From Firmicutes bacterium UBA5227 (GTDB lineage Bacteria; Bacillota; Clostridia; Tissierellales; Sedimentibacteraceae): a stretch of 31,918 bases of DNA. Positions 14,614 to 23,583 of the stretch are shown one piece after another; within the stretch, counting starts at the first letter, position 1, and each line of letters opens with the position of its first letter. The notes under the pieces were generated by a model. The model ran no database searches. It was given only the letters and a program-made list of their open reading frames with translations, and was not told where the DNA came from. A program made the translations under genes and the position numbers. The DNA lies in assembly GCA_002409285.1 (NCBI GenBank), contig DHUT01000063.1, positions 24,204 through 56,121 on the forward strand. Reading direction: 5' to 3'.

Positions 14614-16077
14614 CTATATTGTTCCCGCATTTTGCAGATATACAAGAATCATTGGGAATAATACTCCCACTGTTATCGTAACTGCCGTAAGCAGAATTTC
14701 AATAAATTTGATACTGCCCGTAACCTCTTTAACCTCTGACAGGCGGTCAGGCAGCGGTCCGAAAAAGACTTTCTTCTGAAGCCTTAAAAAATATGCTGAA
14801 GTAAAAATACTTGCAGTCAGAGCTGCTCCTGCCATCACCGGATTACCTGAGGTCCAAAGAGCCATAACAATCAAAAGCTTGCTCCAGAATCCTGTAAAAG
14901 GAGGAATACCTGCAGTTGATAAAAATGCAATAATTGAGGAAAATGCCGTAACAGGCATGCGGCTTTGCAGCCCTCCCATTTCATTAATATCAAGAGACTC
15001 AAAATGCTCATGAAGCGCACCTGCATTGGTAAATAAGGTTGTTTTAAATACGGCATGGCTAAACACATGAGCAACTGAACCAATCAACCCCAATGTTGTT
15101 CCCGTACTCAGCCCCAACAAAATATATCCCATTTGGCTGACACTGGAATAAGCAATAATACGCTTGAAGTGATTCTGTTTAGCAGCAAGCAGTGCTCCTG
15201 TAACAATCGAAAGAATCCCAATTGTGGCCAGGGTTACATGTACGGCTTCAATACCGCTGAACAGTCTCGTGAGAACAATAAGACTGTAGACACCTGCTAT
15301 TTTAATAACTATACCACTCAACAGTACAGATATGGCTGTATCCGCACTTTGATGGGCATCAGGCAGCCAGCTGTGAAACGGAACCGCACCTGTCTTGATC
15401 GCAAAGGCAGATATCAGCAATATAACAGAAAAATAAATCATCATTTTCTGTGATGAAGCAGCACCATCCAGTAAGAAACTTCCCACCGCATCGTAAGACA
15501 GACTGCCTGTTTGCATAAAAATCAAAGCAAGAGCCGTAAGAATAAATATGGATGCAAATTCTGACATCACGAGGTATTTTACAGAACCTTCCAGTCCTTT
15601 TTTAGACTGAAACATAGCAATCATAACAAAGCTCGAAAGTCCCACAATTTCAAGAAAAACATATAGAGAAAACAAATCTTTCACTAAAATCATTCCGTTC
15701 ATACCTGTAATCAGCGTCATAAGAAGATTGACATAGTGAGTTTTTTTAGCATCTATTGTATGCATGGCAATCATTACTGATGCAAAAGAAACCAATCCAA
15801 TGCAAAACAGAAATACCGGTGAAAAATAAGTTATACACAATGAACCCATGCCGGACTTACCTAGCACTTTCAGAAAAATAAAATTATGCTCACGCATATG
15901 CAAAACATTCATCAGGTAAAACATCGATACCGAAGCAATAATCTGAATGATTGCAACTGCTGCCGCAAATACATAGAAGTATTTTTCCGAAAGTTTTTTG
16001 GGACATATATTATATATGATGATTGTAGCAAGAGGAACAAGTAGGAATGCCTCCGCTGATAAATCTAAATAATTCAT
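14614..16077 (-). CDS. NuoM/NuoN-type antiporter-like subunit
   Basis: This 487-residue protein of about 14 helices belongs to the proton-conducting transporter family (complex I L/M/N, MnhD, MbhH). The helix 5 glutamate is in SLYVFLEIVGLSSF, the helix 7 lysine in SVLLSGIVIKIAGVY, and FHSWLPDAH gives the broken-helix histidine region. All are part of the ion channel. I choose the ATG at 16077 (MNYLDLSAEAF), five bases after GGAGG. It lies between the NuoL-like and NuoJ-like genes. The family is firm. Whether H+ or Na+ is pumped is not visible. Confidence 0.9.
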   Translation of the reverse strand: MNYLDLSAEAFLLVPLATIIIYNICPKKLSEKYFYVFAAAVAIIQIIASVSMFYLMNVLHMREHNFIFLKVLGKSGMGSLCITYFSPVFLFCIGLVSFASVMIAMHTIDAKKTHYVNLLMTLITGMNGMILVKDLFSLYVFLEIVGLSSFVMIAMFQSKKGLEGSVKYLVMSEFASIFILTALALIFMQTGSLSYDAVGSFLLDGAASSQKMMIYFSVILLISAFAIKTGAVPFHSWLPDAHQSADTAISVLLSGIVIKIAGVYSLIVLTRLFSGIEAVHVTLATIGILSIVTGALLAAKQNHFKRIIAYSSVSQMGYILLGLSTGTTLGLIGSVAHVFSHAVFKTTLFTNAGALHEHFESLDINEMGGLQSRMPVTAFSSIIAFLSTAGIPPFTGFWSKLLIVMALWTSGNPVMAGAALTASIFTSAYFLRLQKKVFFGPLPDRLSEVKEVTGSIKFIEILLTAVTITVGVLFPMILVYLQNAGTI

Positions 16078-16132
16078 AACACCCTCCATTAGGCCATAAA
16101 CTTATGACCTTGTAACAATATATCCATAATAT

Positions 16133-17512
16133 TTATAAAAGCATTATCAGGAATATCACAACAATTAAAAACACACCTGCAACCACAAGAGACAAATACC
16201 TTGTAAGACTTCCCGTATTGAAGTCCTGAAGAACCGTTCCGGCTTTATTAACCAGTCCGGGTATACCCTTGTCGTAAATCCAGCTTATACCATGCTCAAT
16301 GGTGGTGCATATATCTGAAAAAACTCCTATAAATGCCATCAGCCAGTTGTACGGGTCAAGCCAGCCCTTATCTGCAATATTGTATATTCCTTTCAGTAAA
16401 AAAGTATTTCGTACTTTATCAGCCACACCATATGTTTCTTCAAAATCAGGTTTAGCTTCAGAACCGGATTTACCGTTCCCAGTGAACAGCAAAACCATAT
16501 TCAGGAGGATCAACAGCCCAAGGACTGTTACAATAACCACTGAGGATACTCCGTTTACCATGCAAAGCACTATTAGCCCCAACAATGAGGTAGATATATA
16601 TGCCATAAGCCGGCTCATATTTTTCTGAACTAATGCCATTGCTCCTCCAAACACTAAGGACAATGCACCAAGCGCAATTAAAATCGTAGCTGCATTGCTT
16701 CCTGGTATAAGACCATAAACTTCAAGCAACCTGACTGAAATATACACTCCAAGTATTTTTAATAGACTGCCAGGAAAAGCTGCCGTAAATACTGCTGAAG
16801 AATCCTCGGCAGCATCAATGGTCCAGCCATGAAACGGCATAAGACCGGCAATACCCAGAGCTCCAATCATAATACATAAAAAGCCTGCGGCATTTTCGCC
16901 TTCAGCAGGAAGTCTTTGTATTTCTTCCATAAGTCCTGTGTGAGCCATGTGTACTGTTAATACAATTCCAAACATAAATGTCAGAACTGCCACACCCAAG
17001 GTACCTATAGCTTTAGTGGCCGCCTTGGGATTTTCACTGTTTCCAAGAAGCAGAATTCCGAAAATAACTGCAAGCAAGCCTTCGGCGAAGAAAAGCATTA
17101 TCCCAAGGTCTTCTGAAAGCAACGTTCCGTTTATCATTCCAAGGCTCAGGAACATATAAAACAAGTACCACTGCCTGTGACCGGAATCCTTCATTGCATT
17201 CAAAATATATATGATAATCAATGAGAACACAGCCGCAACCAGCAAAAGAAATAAAGTCGAAAGACTATAGCTTCTCAGCACAAATTCAAACCCATAGGAT
17301 GTGTATGGAATTTCCGTAAAAAATTCTCCATACCCGTGCAGAGCTGTTGCGAATAAAAGATTTAACACCGCAAAAGCGCCGGATATTACCGTCGAAAAAG
17401 CCTTGTGCTTTCCTAAGGCAAGCAGCAATATACTGCAGATGACGGGAAATATAATCATAAATATCAGCAGGTTACTCCCGTGACATAAAAGTTCTCCAAT
17501 AAATGTCAACAT
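16133..17512 (-). CDS. Divergent NuoL-type antiporter-like subunit with C-terminal lateral helix
   Basis: This 459-residue membrane protein is a diverged member of the L/M/N antiporter family. The helix 5 glutamate (MLFFAEGLLAVIF) and helix 7 lysine (GSLLKILGVYISV) are kept. The usual FHSWLPDAH is replaced by FHGWTIDAAEDSS. The C-terminal 100 or so residues look like the NuoL lateral amphipathic helix plus a final anchor helix: DPYNWLMAFIG, then an amphipathic stretch, then GSLTRYLSLVVAGVF. I choose the ATG at 17512 (MLTFIGELL), eight bases after GGAGG. It starts one base after the stop of the upstream antiporter gene. It is probably the distal subunit that braces the pump arm, which is inference from complex I. 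Confidence 0.82.
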   Translation of the reverse strand: MLTFIGELLCHGSNLLIFMIIFPVICSILLLALGKHKAFSTVISGAFAVLNLLFATALHGYGEFFTEIPYTSYGFEFVLRSYSLSTLFLLLVAAVFSLIIIYILNAMKDSGHRQWYLFYMFLSLGMINGTLLSEDLGIMLFFAEGLLAVIFGILLLGNSENPKAATKAIGTLGVAVLTFMFGIVLTVHMAHTGLMEEIQRLPAEGENAAGFLCIMIGALGIAGLMPFHGWTIDAAEDSSAVFTAAFPGSLLKILGVYISVRLLEVYGLIPGSNAATILIALGALSLVFGGAMALVQKNMSRLMAYISTSLLGLIVLCMVNGVSSVVIVTVLGLLILLNMVLLFTGNGKSGSEAKPDFEETYGVADKVRNTFLLKGIYNIADKGWLDPYNWLMAFIGVFSDICTTIEHGISWIYDKGIPGLVNKAGTVLQDFNTGSLTRYLSLVVAGVFLIVVIFLIMLL

Positions 17513-17513
17513 A

Positions 17514-18926
17514 CTACATACCTCCCCACGCAATGGCTGCCAGCTGAGACGGCCAATAAATAAATATACCTAAAAGCAGTGACATTACGGCTAAAATCAT
17601 TACTGAAGCTACCATAACAGGTGAACCTTCCTTTACATCAGGAAAAGTCTGAGGACCTAAGAACACTTTTACAAAAAGCCTTGTCAGATACATAACTGTC
17701 ATTACCGCAGCTGCAATAAAAACAGCCCCCAAAGCTACATTTCCTGTTTCAACGATGCCGTCAATTACCAGGTGCTTTGCAAAAAAACCTGCCAGTGGCG
17801 GCACTCCCATTACAGAAAACGCACATATAATAAATGCTAATGCTGTAAAAGGCATGTTCTTAGCCAGTCCTCCCATAACTCTTATATCCTTGGTATGCAC
17901 AGTATGCTCCACAATCCCGCAGCAAAGAAATAATCCTCCCTTTGCAACACTGTGTGCCAAAATGTACAAAAGACCTCCAATAAATCCTATCTTGGTTCCA
18001 CTTGATAATCCCAGCAAAATAAAAGCAAGCTGGCTGATTGTAGAATAAGCCACAACACGTTTTATATCATTTTCACGGAATGCCACACCTGCACTGATAA
18101 TTGCACTTATAGCAGCAATAACAGGCACTGCAGCAGTAAATATCTCATCAATTTTAAAGGTTAAAACAAAAAATCTTGCATAAGCATATACACCGATTTT
18201 TACAAGCACAGCCGCATGTAAAAGTGAGGTAACCGGTGACGGAGCCACACCTGCATCAGGCAGCCAGCTGTGAAGAGGGTATGTTGCCGATTTTGACAAT
18301 ATTCCGAAAAGAATCAGAACAACCGCCCAGGCCGGAATGTACATGCCCTTCATTGCCGTAAGCTCAAATGTGCCTGTCTGCCCGTAAATTCCTACAAAGC
18401 CTATAAGCATTATGAGAGCTCCAAAAACCGTAATCATGTATGCTTTATTTGCACGCTGAACAGTTAGTTCAGTACGATAAAAGCCGATTAATCTCCAACA
18501 GCATAACGCCGAAATTTCCCAAAATATATAAATTGCTATTAAGTTTGTTGAATAAACCAGTCCCATCATGGCTCCAACAAACAGACAAATCATCATGTAG
18601 TATTCGTTTTGATTGTCTTCATGTATATATCCGTAAGAATATATTACAATGACCGAGCTGACAGATGCTGCTGTCAATGCCATAAATACGGCAAGAGCAT
18701 CACCATAAAAACCAAAGCTAAGACCCAGGGGCAATTCAAAACGAATTGAATAGGGCTCACCGGCCAAAACACCGGGAAGCGCGCCTGCCGCACAAATCAG
18801 GGCAGCTAATGTAAAAATAAGTGCCATTATATTTCTAAGCTTTTCATTGAACCTTCCCATAAGCGGAAGGAATAATGAACCAATAAGAGGTATCAATGTA
18901 CCTGCTATTAATATAAATCCATTCAT
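17514..18926 (-). CDS. Antiporter-like subunit (NuoL/HyfB family), first hydrogenase structural gene
   Basis: This 470-residue protein of about 14 membrane helices belongs to the same transporter family as NuoL, NuoM and HyfB. Ion-path residues are in place: the helix 5 glutamate in AIYIFWEISALCCW, the helix 7 lysine in LLHAAVLVKIGVYAY, and the LHSWLPDAG motif. It lacks the long C-terminal lateral helix, so it is closer to NuoM/N than to full-length NuoL. The ATG has a GGTGATC-type ribosome site nine bases upstream. It follows hypE after a 94-base gap containing a palindrome, and is the first of the eleven structural genes. Confidence 0.9.
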   Translation of the reverse strand: MNGFILIAGTLIPLIGSLFLPLMGRFNEKLRNIMALIFTLAALICAAGALPGVLAGEPYSIRFELPLGLSFGFYGDALAVFMALTAASVSSVIVIYSYGYIHEDNQNEYYMMICLFVGAMMGLVYSTNLIAIYIFWEISALCCWRLIGFYRTELTVQRANKAYMITVFGALIMLIGFVGIYGQTGTFELTAMKGMYIPAWAVVLILFGILSKSATYPLHSWLPDAGVAPSPVTSLLHAAVLVKIGVYAYARFFVLTFKIDEIFTAAVPVIAAISAIISAGVAFRENDIKRVVAYSTISQLAFILLGLSSGTKIGFIGGLLYILAHSVAKGGLFLCCGIVEHTVHTKDIRVMGGLAKNMPFTALAFIICAFSVMGVPPLAGFFAKHLVIDGIVETGNVALGAVFIAAAVMTVMYLTRLFVKVFLGPQTFPDVKEGSPVMVASVMILAVMSLLLGIFIYWPSQLAAIAWGGM

Positions 18927-18963
18927 AGTTGATCACCTTTTAAAAGAATTTGTTATGATGCAG

Positions 18964-18981
18964 GGCAAATTAATATTTGCC
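18964..18981. repeat. Perfect palindrome between hypE and the hydrogenase structural genes
   Basis: The 18-base palindrome GGCAAAT-ATTA-ATTTGCC (minus-strand reading) lies about 38 bases before the first structural gene. It has no T-run after it, so it is not an intrinsic terminator. It could be an mRNA-stabilising or processing hairpin, or an operator. Confidence 0.55.
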
Positions 18982-19020
18982 AGTTACATTCATAAACATG
19001 TTGAACTGTAAATTTCTTAA

Positions 19021-20022
19021 TTAACAAATCCTCGGAAGGAGCTCACCGTTAGGCATCGTAATCCTTATTTTAGAACCGAAATCCGTTACAGCACTGACAG
19101 TTCCTCTTCCCTCTCTCACTTCTCCTATTATTGCCGAGTCCTTACCATATTCCTCCTTTCTTAAAGCTGCCAATACACTGTCCGCACATTTTTCAGGAAC
19201 TGAAAACAATATTATTCCTTCATTTGCAATGTGAAGGGGATCAAGCCCCAACAGCCTGCAGGCAGCAGCCACATCCGGCCTTACAGGTACAGATCCCTGG
19301 TAAATTATAATATCTGTGGTTGATGTAACCCACTCGCAAAGCGTAGCAGCAACACCCCCTCTTGTAGGGTCACGCATTGCATGTATTATGTTGTTCTCAT
19401 TCATAAATATTGCATCAACAAGTTTTCCCAGTGGAGCCGCATCACTTTCTATAGGCGGGGAAAAACCCAGGTTGTTGCGGGCGTTCATAACCGCCATGCC
19501 ATGTGATGCCATACATCCGCTGATAATAATCCTGTCACCGGCCTCAATCTTCTGTGTCGGTATTATTCTTCCGGAAGGAAAAATTCCCACACCTGCCGTG
19601 TTAATAAAAATTTCGTCGGCACTTTTGCTTTCCACAACCTTGGTATCCCCGGTAACCACCTTTACACCTGCCTTTTCAGCCGTGTTTGATATGGAATCAA
19701 CAATTCTTTTCAGCACATCCATTTCAAGACCTGCTTCCAGAATCATTCCTACAGATATATATTTCGGCAATGCCCCGCTTACTGCCAGATCGTTTACAGT
19801 TCCGCTTACTGCCAGACTGCCAATATCTCCTCCGGGAAAGAAAAGAGGTCTGACAACATAACTGTCCGTAGTCATTGCAATCTTTCCTCCGCCCTCCAAT
19901 ATGGCAGAATCTGTAAGCGGACTTAAATATTCATTGCTATAAGCAGGAAGAAATATCTCTTGCACCAGCTCTCTGTATTTTTCTCCGCCGGAACCGTGAG
20001 CGAGAGTAATTTTGCTTTCCAT
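19021..20022 (-). CDS. hypE: Hydrogenase maturation protein HypE
   Basis: This 333-residue protein dehydrates the thiocarbamate on its own C-terminal cysteine to a thiocyanate, which supplies the CN ligands of the Ni-Fe site. It is a PurM-like ATP-binding protein: LAHGSGGEKY at the start, DSYVVRPLFFPGGDIGSLAV, and GDTKVVESK in the nucleotide-binding core. The chain ends LPRIC, keeping the essential terminal cysteine. Length is as expected. A good AGGAGG site precedes the ATG. It follows hypD by 14 bases and partners with HypF. Confidence 0.96.
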   Translation of the reverse strand: MESKITLAHGSGGEKYRELVQEIFLPAYSNEYLSPLTDSAILEGGGKIAMTTDSYVVRPLFFPGGDIGSLAVSGTVNDLAVSGALPKYISVGMILEAGLEMDVLKRIVDSISNTAEKAGVKVVTGDTKVVESKSADEIFINTAGVGIFPSGRIIPTQKIEAGDRIIISGCMASHGMAVMNARNNLGFSPPIESDAAPLGKLVDAIFMNENNIIHAMRDPTRGGVAATLCEWVTSTTDIIIYQGSVPVRPDVAAACRLLGLDPLHIANEGIILFSVPEKCADSVLAALRKEEYGKDSAIIGEVREGRGTVSAVTDFGSKIRITMPNGELLPRIC

Positions 20023-20036
20023 TTTTAAACCACCTC

Positions 20037-21101
20037 CTAAACATCCCTATAACGATAATACGAGAAACAACTTCCTTCTGATGAAACCATACATGGTCCC
20101 ATAGGGCTGTGGGGATTACAGCTCTTACCAAAATGTCCGCAGTCGGTTGGTATATTTTCACCACGCAGTATTCCTGAACAAAGACAGCCCTTAGGCTCCT
20201 GTGTTTTATTCCCTGGAATTTCAAAACGCTTAGTTGCATCAAATCCGGCATATCTATCACGAAACCTTAAGCCGCTTCCCGGTATGCTTCCAAGTCCCCG
20301 CCATACCGCATCTTCCGGCTCCATAACACGATTTATAAGCTCAAGTGCTTTTAGGTTTCCGGACTTCGTAACAACCCCGGGATACATATTAACACATTCT
20401 TTCCTGTTAGTTTTTAACATTGTCAATATTGACAAGATTGCAGCCAGTATTTCATAGGCTTCAAATCCCGCAATAGCGGCAGGAAGGTTCAGCTTTTCGG
20501 GAACAAACGAAAAAGCATCCGAACCGGTTATAGCTGCCACATGTCCGGGACACAGCAGAGCATCAACCCTGCATTCATCCTTCAATAAATGTGTTATTGC
20601 CTGCGGCATGGTCTTGTGTGAGTTTAAAACACTTATATTGTTAATATTTTGTTTGTCAATCTCATCAACTAAAGCGGCAGTATGAGGTGCAGTTGTTTCA
20701 AAGCCGATGCCAAAATATACTACCTGTTTTTCGGGATTTGTTTTAGAAATATCAATTGCATCCATCGGGGATGTAACAATTCTGATATCTCTTCCCGCTT
20801 CCCGGAGCGAGTATAAGCTCTTATCACCGCAGGGGACACGCATCATATCACCAAAGCAGGTAAAAATCACTTTTTCACTGTCAGCTATGGACAAAGCCAT
20901 ATTAATATCCTCCTGAGAAGTGACACACACAGGACATCCGGGACCTGAAACCAGTCTGATATTCCCGGGAAGAACTGATGGTATGCCATACTTCCTTATG
21001 CTGGCAGTATGTGTTCCGCATACTTCCATAATAGAAACTTCACTCATAGTTTCTGCAAGCAGTTTAATTGCATTTATTAAATCTTCTATACTGTTTTTCA
21101 T
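20037..21101 (-). CDS. hypD: Hydrogenase maturation protein HypD
   Basis: This 354-residue [4Fe-4S] protein acts with HypC as the scaffold on which the Fe(CN)2CO unit is built. MEVCGTHTASIRKYG near residue 25 contains the conserved CGTHT motif, and GPGCPVCVT follows. The C-terminal cysteines in CLCSGILRGENIPTDC, CNPHSPMGPC and SEGSCFSYY bind the cluster and form the redox site. Its ATG overlaps the hypC stop by four bases, which fits the stable HypC-HypD complex. Confidence 0.96.
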   Translation of the reverse strand: MKNSIEDLINAIKLLAETMSEVSIMEVCGTHTASIRKYGIPSVLPGNIRLVSGPGCPVCVTSQEDINMALSIADSEKVIFTCFGDMMRVPCGDKSLYSLREAGRDIRIVTSPMDAIDISKTNPEKQVVYFGIGFETTAPHTAALVDEIDKQNINNISVLNSHKTMPQAITHLLKDECRVDALLCPGHVAAITGSDAFSFVPEKLNLPAAIAGFEAYEILAAILSILTMLKTNRKECVNMYPGVVTKSGNLKALELINRVMEPEDAVWRGLGSIPGSGLRFRDRYAGFDATKRFEIPGNKTQEPKGCLCSGILRGENIPTDCGHFGKSCNPHSPMGPCMVSSEGSCFSYYRYRDV

Positions 21102-21322
21102 TTATATATAATTCCCATGGTTTCCTCTACAAGTTTTTGCAGCTCTTCCCCATTTTCCTTATCTAATATTTGAATTACAAAGCCTGCATGCACAAGGACT
21201 ATATCTCCCACCTTAACATTTTCCACTAACCTGATATCTGCACATTTGGAAACGCCGCCGTAATCAACATACGCCTCCATATCCTCTATTTTTGTAATTG
21301 TTCCCGGAATTGCAAGACACAT
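21098..21322 (-). CDS. hypC: Hydrogenase maturation chaperone HypC
   Basis: This 74-residue chaperone carries the Fe(CN)2CO group with HypD and delivers it to the large subunit. The start must be the ATG at 21322, because the family needs MCLAIPG with cysteine at position 2 exposed after removal of methionine. The in-frame GTG three codons earlier would bury this cysteine, and it overlaps the GAGGTG ribosome site. The rest is a typical small OB-fold protein (VDYGGVSKCADIRLVENVKVGDIVLVHAGFV). It overlaps hypD by four bases and sits directly after hypF. Confidence 0.95.
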   Translation of the reverse strand: MCLAIPGTITKIEDMEAYVDYGGVSKCADIRLVENVKVGDIVLVHAGFVIQILDKENGEELQKLVEETMGIIYK

Positions 21323-21327
21323 TATAC

Positions 21328-23583
21328 TCACCTCATTCTATAAGCTGCAGCCGCTGCCTGCCCAAAGGATATACCTCCGTCATTTACAGGTATCTTTTCA
21401 TTGGAATACACCGTAAAACCATTATCCTCAAGAGCTTCAGCACATTTTTCAAGGAGATAATCATTTTGAAAAACTCCTCCTGATAATGCAACTACTCTTC
21501 TTTTGTTACCTTCGGCTGTCAAAGCAGCCGCCCTGACTGTTAAATCCACAACAGCATTATGAAATTTCAATGAAATTACTCCGGGTGCAATATTTAATTT
21601 CAAATCTGAAACAATTTCACAAATCATATGCCGCCAGTCAAATATAAACATATTATTATCTTTTATAATATCAAAATGGTATGAACCTCCAGCACTTTCA
21701 TCCATTATCTGCTGAAGCTCTATTGCCGCCTGACCCTCATAGCCGGTTGTCTTTCTTAGCCCTGTAAGAGCGGCAACCGCATCAAACAGTCTTCCCATGG
21801 AAGATGTGAAGGGTGAATTAATACCCGAATCACCGGCCTTAAGCAGTGTCCCTGAAGCGTCTTTGTACTCAGGAAACAGCGATAATGCATATTCTCTGCC
21901 AAGAGCTATATCTGCCACAGCCAGCGCTGTTCTCCAAGGTTCTCTCACAGCGGCATCGCCTCCTAAAAGAGGAAAATTAAGCAGATGTCCAACTCTCCTG
22001 CTTTCCTTAATATTTCCCAGAAGAGCCTCTCCTCCCCATATGCAGCCATCCTCACCATATCCCGTACCGTCAAATATCAAACCAAGCACTTTATCTTCCA
22101 CTAAGTCATTTATCCTATGCTCTGCCAAAACAGATGCAAAATGTGCGTGATGATGCTGCACTTTAATAAGAGGAATTTTAGCGTAATTTAATGAGTGTCT
22201 CGTAGAAACATAATCAGGATGCATATCGCAGGCAACAGCATCAGGCTTTGCTTCAAAAATCCTTATAAAGGATTCAATTTCTTCTTTATAGCACTTCTCT
22301 GCCTCTTCTTCATCCAAATCACCCATGTGACCGCTTATAAATGCATTTTCATGTTTTAAAAGGCAAAAAGTGTTTTTCTGCTGAGCACCCATCGCAAGTA
22401 TATTGAAATCATTGTTTTCAATTTGAAGAGGTTCAGGTACATATCCCCGGGCACGCCTGATTAAGTGAGTTTTTCCATTTACAACAATACACACACTGTC
22501 ATCCATACGCCTGAAAATCTTTCTGTTATGTGTCAGTACCGCATCAGAAATTCGCCTCTGCAATAAATGTACATCTTCGTCTTTATACAGCATAGGCAAA
22601 TCAGAAATATTGCAGCTTGTCATAACAAGCACCTCCTGCTCCTGCATCAGTATACAGTGGAGCGGAGTATAAGGAAGCATGACACCTAATCTGTTGTTCT
22701 GCATAGTTGTGCTCTGTGCCAGGTCATAATCTTTTTTCTTTTTTAAAAGAACAATCGGCTTAGCAGGTGAGGTCAGTATATTCCTTTCCTCAGAGCTAAG
22801 CTCACAATATTTTTCAACCGTATCCAAATCCCTCATCATCACGGCAAAGGGCTTGTCATATCTTAATTTCTTATCTCGCAGACGTCTGACAGCCTGTTCA
22901 TTTTTTGCGTCACACGCCAGATGATAGCCTCCTATGCCTTTAACAGCAATGATTTTCCCTCGGTCTATAAACTGTCCGAAAAGCTCATACGGATCTTGGG
23001 TAAGAATCTTGCCTTCAGCATAAAAGCTCAGTTCCGGACCACATTCGGGACATGCATTAGGTTGAGCGTGGAAACGGCGGTCGTAAGGATCCTCATATTC
23101 TCTGCTGCATTTATCACAAAGTTTAAATTCCTTCATAGTAGTGTTTTTTCTATCATATGGTATATCATACACTATGGTGAATCTCGGTCCGCAGTTTGTA
23201 CAGTTGGTAAAAGCATATTTATAACGCCGGTTACCCTTTGTTTTTATATCTGCGGCACAATCAGTACATATGCCTATATCCGGTGAAATTAATGTATTGC
23301 GTATTCCCTCTCTGCTTGTCAGTATTACAAAATCATAATCATCCTTAAGCGGTATTTCGGTAATTTTAACACTTTCAATATATGCCAGGGGAGGAGGGTT
23401 ATTTTTTAAAGCTGAAACAAAAGCATCACAATTATCTTTCTCTCCCTGAATTTCTGTTAAAACACCTTCTGAAGTATTCCGCACAAATCCGTAAAGATTA
23501 AAATCCTTAGCTGTCCTAAAGGTGAACGGGCGAAAACCCACACCCTGAACAATGCCTTTTACTTCTACAGAATATCTTATCAT
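21328..23583 (-). CDS. hypF: Carbamoyltransferase HypF
   Basis: This 751-residue protein makes the carbamoyl group from carbamoyl phosphate and ATP and transfers it to the HypE cysteine. Domains in order are an N-terminal acylphosphatase domain (VQGVGFRPFTF), two zinc-finger units (CTDCAADI with CTNCGPRFT, and CDKCSREY with CPECGPELS), a YrdC-like nucleotide-binding domain (about 200-390) and a Kae1-like carbamoyltransferase domain with the VQHHHAHFASVLAEH metal-binding motif. Length is the usual size. It starts right at the hypB stop (TGA next to ATG) and is followed by hypC. Confidence 0.96.
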   Translation of the reverse strand: MIRYSVEVKGIVQGVGFRPFTFRTAKDFNLYGFVRNTSEGVLTEIQGEKDNCDAFVSALKNNPPPLAYIESVKITEIPLKDDYDFVILTSREGIRNTLISPDIGICTDCAADIKTKGNRRYKYAFTNCTNCGPRFTIVYDIPYDRKNTTMKEFKLCDKCSREYEDPYDRRFHAQPNACPECGPELSFYAEGKILTQDPYELFGQFIDRGKIIAVKGIGGYHLACDAKNEQAVRRLRDKKLRYDKPFAVMMRDLDTVEKYCELSSEERNILTSPAKPIVLLKKKKDYDLAQSTTMQNNRLGVMLPYTPLHCILMQEQEVLVMTSCNISDLPMLYKDEDVHLLQRRISDAVLTHNRKIFRRMDDSVCIVVNGKTHLIRRARGYVPEPLQIENNDFNILAMGAQQKNTFCLLKHENAFISGHMGDLDEEEAEKCYKEEIESFIRIFEAKPDAVACDMHPDYVSTRHSLNYAKIPLIKVQHHHAHFASVLAEHRINDLVEDKVLGLIFDGTGYGEDGCIWGGEALLGNIKESRRVGHLLNFPLLGGDAAVREPWRTALAVADIALGREYALSLFPEYKDASGTLLKAGDSGINSPFTSSMGRLFDAVAALTGLRKTTGYEGQAAIELQQIMDESAGGSYHFDIIKDNNMFIFDWRHMICEIVSDLKLNIAPGVISLKFHNAVVDLTVRAAALTAEGNKRRVVALSGGVFQNDYLLEKCAEALEDNGFTVYSNEKIPVNDGGISFGQAAAAAYRMR

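Noticed and set aside
10311..18926. True NADH:quinone oxidoreductase (complex I)
   Set aside because: The large subunit keeps the four nickel-binding cysteines and the operon has hyp genes and a maturation protease; no NuoE, F or G gene is present.
19316..19861. A 181-codon plus-strand open frame inside hypE
   Set aside because: It is fully antisense to a conserved hypE, its product has no recognisable motif and its composition is that of a shadow frame of a GC-richer gene.
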